Assembly: GCA_017519685.1 (NCBI GenBank)
Contig: JAFWRV010000070.1
Span: forward strand, 1 to 6,436
Origin: Clostridia bacterium
GTDB lineage: Bacteria > Bacillota > Clostridia > Oscillospirales > Acutalibacteraceae
Length of the DNA stretch: 6,436 bases
Reading direction: 5' to 3'
Each line of letters starts with the position of its first letter. The first letter of the stretch is position 1. The position numbers were made by a program, and so were the translations under genes. Below the pieces are notes generated by a model. It made no database searches, was not told the origin of the DNA, and saw nothing but the letters and a program-made list of their open reading frames with translations. This document shows, piece after piece, positions 1 through 4,823 of the stretch.

Positions 1-11
1 ATTCGGCAATG

Positions 12-40
12 TCAAGAGAATCGAAACCGCATTCTCTTGA
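12..40. repeat. 10-bp inverted repeat / hairpin at left edge
   Basis: TCAAGAGAAT (12-21) and ATTCTCTTGA (31-40) are perfect reverse complements around a 9-base spacer. No T-run follows, so it does not look like an intrinsic terminator. The inner core AGAGAAT/ATTCTCT is the same as that of the hairpin at 428-461 on the other side of the small gene. It could be a protein-binding operator or part of a recombinase site, but its role is unknown. Confidence 0.55.
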
Positions 41-140
41 AAGATGACAAAATCCAAAACAAAGAAATGAGGTGATAAACCAATATCCACTATGATTTTA
101 CAACTGAATATCTGAGCTTACCGCGCCGAACAAAAATAAC

Positions 141-203
141 GAGGAAAGGAGGTAAATGCTTATGACAATGATTGCGGTTTAAAATCATTCAAAGCAAATC
201 TAA
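141..203 (+). promoter_or_regulatory. Leader with strong RBS, 6-8 codon reading frame and small hairpin
   Basis: A near-perfect ribosome binding site (AAAGGAGG, 145-152) is followed by ATG at 156 and ATG at 162. The ATG at 162 has the better spacing, about 9 bases. Both read to a TAA at 180-182, giving MLMTMIAV or MTMIAV. AATGATT (167-173) and AATCATT (183-189) can pair across that stop. A second in-frame TAA (201-203) touches the ATG of the 71-residue gene at 204, which has no good binding site of its own. This could be a translational attenuator (leader peptide plus hairpin). It could also be the broken N-terminus of the downstream gene, since the frame is the same. An earlier small frame (92-115, MILQLNI) lies behind a GAGGTGAT stretch. 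The rest of bases 1-203 shows nothing further that I can name. Confidence 0.35.
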
Positions 204-419
204 ATGGAAGGAAATAATAATTATGAAGTAAAAGACAGCTCGAATTGCGACAGCAGTTCAAAAGGCAGATATGCTTATATTCCGGCTTCTTTTTCACTTG
301 AAGAAAAAGCCAATTTTGACCGTTGCGTTAATTTTATGGCACGCATGCTTGAAAAATATAAAGAAGATGTGCTGTTGCCGGAAATGGAGCAAGATGTTGA
401 AAAAGCAACTGCAGAATAA
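204..419 (+). CDS. Small acidic protein of unknown function, upstream of recombinase
   Basis: This is a 71-residue protein that I do not recognise as a named family. The first 25 residues are polar and rich in Asn, Ser and Asp, and look disordered. The rest, from about AYIPASFSLEEKANFDRC onward, reads as a helical domain with Phe, Met and Leu at helical spacing and an acidic C-terminal tail. There is no signal peptide or membrane segment. The ATG at 204 is the only in-frame methionine near the front. It sits directly after a TAA and lacks a clear ribosome binding site, so translation may depend on coupling to the leader frame ending at 182. The gene lies about 110 bases ahead of the serine recombinase, separated by a hairpin and a separate promoter. 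By position it might be an accessory or directionality factor, or a regulator, of the element. That is inference only. Confidence 0.6.
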   Translation: MEGNNNYEVKDSSNCDSSSKGRYAYIPASFSLEEKANFDRCVNFMARMLEKYKEDVLLPEMEQDVEKATAE

Positions 420-427
420 TGATTTTG

Positions 428-474
428 GCAGAGAATATAGAAGTAATTGTGTATTCTCTGCTTGACTTTTTATT
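428..474 (+). terminator. Terminator-like hairpin after the small gene
   Basis: GCAGAGAATA (428-437) pairs perfectly with TATTCTCTGC (452-461), with a 14-base loop and possible G-T pairs at both ends. The T-run CTTTTTATT starts 5 bases after the stem, so it is an imperfect intrinsic terminator. It starts 8 bases after the stop of the 71-residue gene. It also abuts the -35 box of the recombinase promoter, so the same palindrome could act as an operator. Its core matches the hairpin at 12-40. Confidence 0.5.
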
Positions 475-490
475 ATATAAACAATATAAT
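462..490 (+). promoter_or_regulatory. Sigma-A type promoter for the recombinase
   Basis: TTGACT (462-467) and TATAAT (485-490) are separated by exactly 17 bases in an A/T-rich spacer. They match the -35 and -10 consensus at 5 of 6 and 6 of 6 positions. Transcription would begin near 497, leaving a leader of about 36 bases before the ATG at 533. The promoter shows that the recombinase is transcribed on its own and that starts upstream of 497 are not used. Confidence 0.75.
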
Positions 491-532
491 ATGTTTGACT
501 GCAAATTACAATGTAAAGTGAAAGGGACTTTT

Positions 533-2200
533 ATGAAACAAACAAACTGTTATATATATCTGAGGGTATCTACTGCTATGCAGGTTGACGGTTACAGTCT
601 GGATGCCCAAAGGGAGCGATTGACAAAATATGCATACGGAAATGATTTCCGCATAGTCGGCGAATACTGTGATGCCGGCAAATCCGGCAAGAACCTCGAG
701 GGGCGTCCCGATTTCAAACAAATGCTTGACGATATTCAGGAAGGCAAGGACAATGTAGCTTTTGTCCTTGTATTTAAGCTCTCCCGTTTCGGAAGAAACG
801 CAGCGGATGTTTTGTCCTCGCTTCAGTTTATGCAATCATACGGCGTAAACTTAATTTGTGTTGATGATGGCATTGACAGTTCAAAAGACAGCGGAAAACT
901 GATGATTTCTGTTTTATCGGCCGTTGCCGAAATAGAAAGAGATAACATTCTTGTTCAAACAATGGAAGGCAGGAGACAAAAAGCCAGGGAAGGTCGCTGG
1001 AACGGCGGCTTTGCTCCGTATGGCTACGATTTGGTTAACGGCAAACTTATCTTAGTTGAAGACGAGGCCGAAATAATCCGTTTAATATATGATAAATTCA
1101 TTACTACTAATATGGGCATTGGCGGCGTTGCCGACTGGATGAATAATCAAGGCTACAGAAAAAAGCTCAGACAGAACAATAAACTTGAAAACTTCTCCGT
1201 GCACTTTGTAAAAGGTGTTCTGGATAATCCCGTGTATTGCGGAAAGATTGCTTTCGGCCGCAGGAAAACAGAAAAAATAAAGGGTAAAGTCAACGAAACC
1301 CATGTAGTGAAAAATGATGATTATCACTTGTATGAGGGTATCCATGATGCTATAATTACTGAAGAAACCTGGAATGCCGCTCAGGCAAAGCGTAAACTGA
1401 CAGGACATGCAAATCCAAAACTCTATAATCCCGAGCATGAGCATATTCTGACCGGTTTATTAAAATGCCCTGTTTGCGGTGCCGGAATGAGTGGTAATTT
1501 TTCCAGAAAACACGGCAAAGATAAATATGAAAGATTTTATTATCATTGCAAACATGCCCGTTTCCTTCCGGATGGAAGAAAATGCGATTACAAGAAAAAC
1601 TGGAATCAGGATGATGTAAATCAGGCTGTAGAGCAGATTGTCAGGGCAATGGTTTCAAATCCGGATTTTGAAGCAGCAATGGGTGAAAAAATCGGCGATA
1701 ATTTAGATATCACAAATCTTGAATCCGAGATAAAGAATCTCCGCACTCAGTTGCGCAAGAAAGAAACCAACAAGGCAACTTTGATTCAGCAGATTGATGA
1801 TCTTGATCCGGATGATAAAAACTATTCCCGTAAAGCCTCGGATCTGAATGACCGCCTTGAAAAGTTTTATTATGATATAGATGAAATAGACCGGCAAATC
1901 GAAAATGCAGAAAAGCGGCTGGCAAGTGTTCAACAAAATAAAATCAACAGCGACACCATATACAAGTATTTACTGTATTTTGACCGCTATTATGATTCAT
2001 TTACCGATGCCGAGAAAAAAGAGTTCATGCAGTCTTTCATCGAATCAATTGAAATCTTTGAGCAGAAACAAGAAGACGGCAGATTTCTGAAATCAATCGA
2101 ATTCAAGTTTCCCGTATATTTTAACGGAGGATATGTTAAACAACTTGGTTTGACTGATAAAAGTACACTTGAATCTGTTGTAAAACTGATTCGAAAATGA
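533..2200 (+). CDS. Large serine recombinase (resolvase/invertase family site-specific integrase)
   Basis: This 555-residue protein has the full layout of a large serine recombinase. The resolvase catalytic domain covers about residues 6-150, with YLRVST giving Arg11 and the nucleophile Ser13, then KLSRFGRN (Arg85, Arg88) and AEIERDN (Arg136). The recombinase DNA-binding domain follows at about 157-285, starting at GGFAPYGY. A zinc ribbon at about 305-360 has Cys312, Cys315, Cys339 and Cys351. A long charged coiled coil runs from about 392 to 470, then a short C-terminal part. The family cuts and joins attP and attB through a Ser-DNA link to integrate or excise prophages and conjugative or mobilisable elements. 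The start at 533 has AAAGGG at a spacing of 6 bases and lies downstream of the promoter at 462-490. Length and motifs are intact, so it is probably active. Its TGA stop forms part of the first repeat arm of the hairpin array that follows. Confidence 0.95.
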   Translation: MKQTNCYIYLRVSTAMQVDGYSLDAQRERLTKYAYGNDFRIVGEYCDAGKSGKNLEGRPDFKQMLDDIQEGKDNVAFVLVFKLSRFGRNAADVLSSLQFMQSYGVNLICVDDGIDSSKDSGKLMISVLSAVAEIERDNILVQTMEGRRQKAREGRWNGGFAPYGYDLVNGKLILVEDEAEIIRLIYDKFITTNMGIGGVADWMNNQGYRKKLRQNNKLENFSVHFVKGVLDNPVYCGKIAFGRRKTEKIKGKVNETHVVKNDDYHLYEGIHDAIITEETWNAAQAKRKLTGHANPKLYNPEHEHILTGLLKCPVCGAGMSGNFSRKHGKDKYERFYYHCKHARFLPDGRKCDYKKNWNQDDVNQAVEQIVRAMVSNPDFEAAMGEKIGDNLDITNLESEIKNLRTQLRKKETNKATLIQQIDDLDPDDKNYSRKASDLNDRLEKFYYDIDEIDRQIENAEKRLASVQQNKINSDTIYKYLLYFDRYYDSFTDAEKKEFMQSFIESIEIFEQKQEDGRFLKSIEFKFPVYFNGGYVKQLGLTDKSTLESVVKLIRK

Positions 2201-2354
2201 ATTGCGCCTGTCGGCGCGTGAATTAGCCTGCGGCCATGAATGGTTCCTTTGAAACATGAATTGCCCTGCGGGACATAAAGGCGCAATTCAATTCACGGAC
2301 CGCAGGGAGAAATCATGGCGAAGCCAAATCATGACGGCAAAGCCGTCAATTCAT
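2198..2354 (+). repeat. Hairpin array with ATGAATT/AATTCAT linkers, leader of the four-helix protein
   Basis: About 155 bases hold a chain of short hairpins. The clearest are GCGCC-TGTC-GGCGC (2204-2217), GCC-TGC-GGC (2226-2234), CCC-TGC-GGG (2264-2272), TGGC-GAA-GCCA (2316-2326) and TGACGGC-AAA-GCCGTCA (2332-2348), plus a weak stem around 2243-2255. Between them lie variants of ATGAATT in the left half (2197, 2219, 2236, 2256) and of AATTCA/AATCATG in the right half (2285, 2290, 2311, 2327, 2349). The array is therefore arranged roughly as an inverted repeat. Longer pairings also exist: TGAATTGCGCC (2198-2208) with GGCGCAATTCA (2280-2290), CGTGAATT (2217-2224) with AATTCACG (2290-2297), and CCCTGCGG (2264-2271) with CCGCAGGG (2300-2307). 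No long T-run follows. It ends just before the ribosome binding site of the next gene. Confidence 0.8.
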
Positions 2355-2369
2355 AAAGAAGGTTTTACA

Positions 2370-2741
2370 ATGTCTGACAACGAATTGGTAACTCTCTCAA
2401 AATCTTTTGCAGTATCCATAATCAATCTTTGCGAAACGATCAGAGAACGCAAAAAAGCATCTGTAATCATAAATCAGCTTCTCCGAAGCGGCACAAGTAT
2501 CGGTGCGAATATACACGAGGCGAACTACGCTTCCAGTAAAGCGGATTTTATCAACAAATTTCAAATCGCTTTAAAAGAGTGTTATGAAACCGATTACTGG
2601 CTTGAGATATTTCATAATTCAAAATTGATTTTAGACGAAGAATACTCAAATATGTTTTCGCAGTGCAGCAAACTCCGAAAGCTTTTGATTGCTTCCTTAA
2701 ACACCGCAAAGAAAAATGCGGCACAACAGACGAAACCGTGA
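2370..2741 (+). CDS. Four-helix-bundle protein, S23 / 23S rRNA intervening-sequence (Avd-like) family
   Basis: This 123-residue, mostly helical protein carries the family signature RSGTSIGANIHEA (39-51), followed by SKADFINKFQIALKE and ETDYWLEIF. Known relatives are the S23 proteins encoded inside 23S rRNA intervening sequences and Avd, the accessory protein that binds the reverse transcriptase in diversity-generating retroelements. Most free-standing members have no known job. The bundle is basic near its C-terminus and could bind nucleic acid. The start at 2370 follows AAAGAAGG (2355-2362) at a 7-base spacing. The frame stays open upstream to 2256, but that part crosses the hairpin array and is not protein-like. 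The tight link to the hairpin array suggests that protein and structured RNA or DNA act together, which is inference. No reverse transcriptase or variable repeat is visible. The last residues (about NAAQQTKP) may have been altered where the gene meets the following gene remnant. Confidence 0.88.
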   Translation: MSDNELVTLSKSFAVSIINLCETIRERKKASVIINQLLRSGTSIGANIHEANYASSKADFINKFQIALKECYETDYWLEIFHNSKLILDEEYSNMFSQCSKLRKLLIASLNTAKKNAAQQTKP

Positions 2742-2884
2742 ACAAAGCGTTTGCGGAAATGCTCTAAAAGCTTAACTGCGATGTGAAATACGTCAACAGA
2801 CTGATGACACACAGCCGGGGACAGAAGGTAATACGTTTCTATGATTCCGACGGTAATCTTATAGAAGTGGGGACACCGATGTAA
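2741..2884 (+). pseudogene. C-terminal remnant of a glyoxalase/VOC-family protein
   Basis: In the frame ending with TAA at 2882-2884 the translation reads CDVKYVNRLMTHSRGQ then KVIRFYDSDGNLIEVGTPM. This is the typical last beta-alpha-beta module of the vicinal oxygen chelate (glyoxalase/bleomycin resistance) fold, and the Glu of LIEVG is the usual metal ligand. Only about 40 residues are left, whereas a full protein has about 120-130. An in-frame TAA (2765-2767) interrupts the front, and there is no start codon or ribosome binding site. The remnant begins where the four-helix gene ends. The simplest reading is that insertion or deletion around the four-helix unit removed the rest of the gene. 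The exact left border is uncertain because the frame also runs back beneath the four-helix gene. It ends one base before the next start codon, so it was probably the first gene of that operon. Confidence 0.7.
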
Positions 2885-2885
2885 A

Positions 2886-3380
2886 ATGGCGAATATTATA
2901 ACCGGAATCAGAATAGTGCTCAGCATTGCTTTGCTGTTCGGTCTGGCATTATCATCTGCGTTTTATGCGCTGTATATAGCTGCCGGATTCTCAGATATGA
3001 TTGACGGCGCTGTGGCAAGGAAAACCGGTACTGTCAGCGAGTTTGGATCGAAGATCGATACAGCGGCTGATTTTGTAATGGTTGTTGTGTGTATGATAAA
3101 ACTGATTCCTGCCATTCACGTACCGGTTTGGCTTATCATCTGAATTATCGTGATTGCCGTAATCAAAGCAATCAACCTGATTTCCGGATATGTAATGCGG
3201 AAGAAAGTTGTAGTCTTGCACACAGTAATGAATAAAGTGACGGGCATACTGCTTTTTGTGTTTCCGCTGACATTAAAGATTATTGATTTAAAATACAGCG
3301 GAATTATCATATGCGCGGCGGCGACATTCGCGGCGATACAGGACCTGATCAGAACAGGAACGAAGAATGCAGGAGAATAA
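2886..3380 (+). pseudogene. CDP-alcohol phosphatidyltransferase interrupted by an in-frame TGA
   Basis: Read through one stop, this is a 164-residue membrane protein with the complete family motif D-x2-DG-x2-AR-x8-G-x3-D-x3-D at residues 37-62 (Asp37, Asp40, Asp58, Asp62). Hydrophobic segments lie at about 8-33, 64-95 and further on. The family moves a phosphatidyl group from CDP-diacylglycerol to an alcohol such as glycerol phosphate or inositol, in membrane phospholipid synthesis. The substrate cannot be told from sequence. The TGA at 3141-3143 follows PVWLII and is followed in the same frame by IIVIAVIKAINLISGY through to a TAA at 3378-3380. It fits a TGG-to-TGA change (Trp lost). As it stands, only the first 85 residues would be made. 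They contain the catalytic motif but lack the later membrane helices, so the gene is probably inactive. The cyclase gene starts 3 bases after its end. Confidence 0.82.
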
Positions 3381-3383
3381 GCA

Positions 3384-3983
3384 ATGACAATCTACGATAT
3401 TACACAGGAACTTTTCAGCTGTGAAATATACCCCGGTGATCCGGTACCGAAAAAAACGGTTCTCAGCTCCATCAAAAACGGTGACTCATATAACCTGTCG
3501 GCATTCAGCATGTGCGCTCACAACGGCACACATATCGACGCGCCGTTTCATTTTTTTGAAGACGGGAAAACGGTGGACGCGCTGTCCCTCGATATATTTT
3601 TGGGAATGGCCTTTGTCGCGGAACATCAGGGAACCGTCTCAGGCGATGATGCCGCGAAAATGCTGAAAAAAGCAAAAGAACAGAATCCCGAAGCGGCTAA
3701 GAGAATTCTGATAAAGGGTGCCGCCGAGGTTTCCCCGGAAGCGGCAAAAGTATTTGCCGCATCGGAAATATTGCTGCTGGGGAATGAGTCGCAGACTGTC
3801 GGCCCTGAAGAAGCGCCGATGGAAGTGCATCTGATTCTGTTGGGCGCCGGTGCTGTTTTGCTTGAAGGAATCCGTCTGGAAGATGTTCCGGAGGGAGTTT
3901 ATCTGTTAAGCGCCGCGCCGCTGAATCTGTCCGGCGCGGACGGTTCGCCGTGCAGAGCCGTATTGATAGCCGAAGAGAGTTAA
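3384..3983 (+). CDS. Cyclase family protein (kynurenine formamidase-like metal hydrolase)
   Basis: This 199-residue soluble protein belongs to the cyclase/KynB-like family. The metal-binding motif HNGTHIDAPFHF lies at residues 46-57, with His46, His50, Asp52 and His56 as expected ligands. It is preceded by the usual N-terminal DITQELFS and YPGDP segments. The C-terminus carries LLLGNESQTVGP and a glycine-rich core. Members hydrolyse N-formylkynurenine or related amides, or act in poorly defined cyclase reactions. No other kynurenine gene is nearby, so the substrate is unknown and arylformamidase should not be assumed. The ATG at 3384 has AGGAG (3371-3375) with 8-base spacing and follows the preceding stop by 3 bases, so it was built as part of the same operon. 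Length and motifs are intact even though both upstream operon genes are broken. Confidence 0.88.
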   Translation: MTIYDITQELFSCEIYPGDPVPKKTVLSSIKNGDSYNLSAFSMCAHNGTHIDAPFHFFEDGKTVDALSLDIFLGMAFVAEHQGTVSGDDAAKMLKKAKEQNPEAAKRILIKGAAEVSPEAAKVFAASEILLLGNESQTVGPEEAPMEVHLILLGAGAVLLEGIRLEDVPEGVYLLSAAPLNLSGADGSPCRAVLIAEES

Positions 3984-4043
3984 GTTTACTGTTACCTATA
4001 TATTTTTAACGAATCTCAGCCGTAACCCGAGGAGGAATGTCAT

Positions 4044-4277
4044 ATCGAAAGAGTAACGCTTAAAGAACTCGGAATGGGCTCGCGCAATGAGGCGCTCCGG
4101 TTTCTCAAGCGGCTGTGGAACGATGAGCCGACCGGCTGTCCGGTCTGCGGAAATACATTGGAACTGCTCCACGGTGGCGCGAAAAAGGACAACTGCGACT
4201 GGCAGTGCAAACACTGCGGTAAAATATACAGGACAATTCATCTTCTTGATGAATTGAACGAACAGATGCCCGATTAA
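4044..4277 (+). CDS. Small zinc-ribbon protein of unknown function, start codon ATC or ATG 4074
   Basis: This is a 67- to 77-residue protein with two knuckle-like Cys pairs, CPVC and CDWQCKHC, spaced as in a zinc ribbon (Cys32, Cys35, Cys51, Cys55 and Cys58 counted from 4044). It ends IHLLDELNEQMPD. I do not know its function. A strong GAGGAGG (4029-4035) sits 8 bases before the codon ATC at 4044, and from there the frame reads ERVTLKELG into the ATG at 4074, which has no binding site. The most likely story is that the original start was ATG at 4044 and has changed to ATC. ATC is a very poor start, so the gene may be weakly expressed or silenced. A tiny frame (4037-4063) overlaps the region but is too close to the GGAGG. 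The broken phosphoesterase follows directly in the same frame. Confidence 0.62.
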   Translation: MERVTLKELGMGSRNEALRFLKRLWNDEPTGCPVCGNTLELLHGGAKKDNCDWQCKHCGKIYRTIHLLDELNEQMPD

Positions 4278-4733
4278 ACATTCATCGTGCTTGACAGCGG
4301 TGAAGACAAGCCGGACAGTCATATCGAATACGGCTCTCTTGACGACTACGCTCTCAACAGGGTGGAAATGGCGGATCAACTTGAAAAAGCGCATCCGTCG
4401 GGCAGTTTTTTAATCGCTCTCAGCCACGCCTGGCAGGTAAGCGAGCCCGAAAAAGAAATCTCGGAAAGAATATGGAACTGCCTTGATAATTACGGGGTAC
4501 GTTTTGTTATCAGCGGTCATACCCACGAAAACAGATTTCTCGACGGTCAGACCGATTGGGAAAAGGAGTACCTTGAGAAATACCCCGGCATAGTGACTTA
4601 TATCGACGGCGGTCACTCCGGCAAAACTTATATCGCCTCGTCAATTACGCTCTCCCCCGAAGGAGCGTATTTTGAGTCATACGATAACAGCGGCAATAAA
4701 ATAATTGACAAAAAAATCGGATGGAACGGCTGA
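4278..4733 (+). pseudogene. 5'-truncated metallophosphoesterase
   Basis: This reads as the C-terminal 150 or so residues of a calcineurin-like metallophosphoesterase. It begins FIVLDSGEDKPDSH, then LIALSHAW (the conserved His of the fourth motif), FVISGHTHENRF (the GHTH metal-binding motif), YIDGGHSG, and a C-terminal strand region. The N-terminal motifs D-x-H, GDxxD and GNHD/E, which supply most of the two-metal site, are missing. The family cleaves phosphate mono- or diesters and cannot do so without them. There is no ATG. A GTG at 4287 has no binding site. The homology starts immediately after the stop codon of the zinc-ribbon gene and in the same frame, as expected from a deletion that joined the two genes. 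The stop at 4731-4733 is original-looking. Confidence 0.75.
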
Positions 4734-4745
4734 CGGCGCCCGTCA
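4731..4745 (+). terminator. Weak hairpin at end of phosphoesterase remnant
   Basis: TGACGG (4731-4736) pairs with CCGTCA (4740-4745) around a 3-base loop, and the TGA is the stop codon itself. No T-run follows, so it is at best a Rho-dependent or degenerate terminator. Confidence 0.25.
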
Positions 4746-4779
4746 CTGTCAGCAACCGGTAACGATTATATTAAAAAGA

Positions 4780-4804
4780 ATGTTATATGCAGAGGATATA
4801 ACAT
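4780..4804. promoter_or_regulatory. Perfect 9-bp palindrome upstream of the cyclodeaminase-like gene (possible operator)
   Basis: ATGTTATAT (4780-4788) and ATATAACAT (4796-4804) are exact reverse complements around GCAGAGG. The A/T-rich arms and the position, ending 19 bases before the start codon and just ahead of AGGAGG (4811-4816), suit a repressor or activator site or an RNA stem near the ribosome binding site. A TATATT (4767-4772) just upstream could be a -10 box, but no convincing -35 box is seen. The regulator is unknown. Confidence 0.5.
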
Positions 4805-4823
4805 CATTTAAGGAGGAATAAAC

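Noticed and set aside
1..75. Open frame from the left edge to a TGA at 73-75, and another to 39, as possible tails of an upstream gene
   Set aside because: Neither translation resembles a known C-terminus, both cross the palindrome at 12-40, and there is no way to choose between the frames.
419..532. N-terminal extension of the recombinase to 419 or to ATG 491
   Set aside because: The promoter (462-490) lies inside the extension, ATG 491 touches the -10 box, and conserved resolvase sequence begins right after the well-spaced start at 533.
1082..1444. Antisense open frames inside the recombinase and other genes
   Set aside because: They have no recognisable domains or ribosome binding sites and are explained by the codon composition of the sense genes.
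2198..2354. CRISPR array
   Set aside because: Linkers are only about 7 bases and partly inverted, the units between them are self-complementary and short, and no cas gene is present.
2256..2369. N-terminal extension of the four-helix protein to ATG 2256
   Set aside because: It translates the hairpin array, has no ribosome binding site, and family members start near the position of 2370.
2198..2741. Diversity-generating retroelement, because the protein resembles Avd
   Set aside because: No reverse transcriptase and no template/variable repeat pair with adenine changes are visible in the window.
2746..2763. Hairpin AGCGTTT-GCGG-AAATGCT as a terminator for the four-helix gene
   Set aside because: It contains a G-T pair and has no T-run after it. 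It may be a chance structure in the VOC remnant.
2886..3380. TGA read as Trp (altered genetic code) to explain the split gene
   Set aside because: TGA ends the recombinase, the four-helix and the cyclodeaminase-like genes at natural positions, and reading through them gives non-protein-like sequence.
4037..4063. Eight-codon frame starting at ATG 4037 as a leader peptide for the zinc-ribbon gene
   Set aside because: The GAGGAGG is only one base from this ATG, too close for initiation, whereas its spacing suits 4044.
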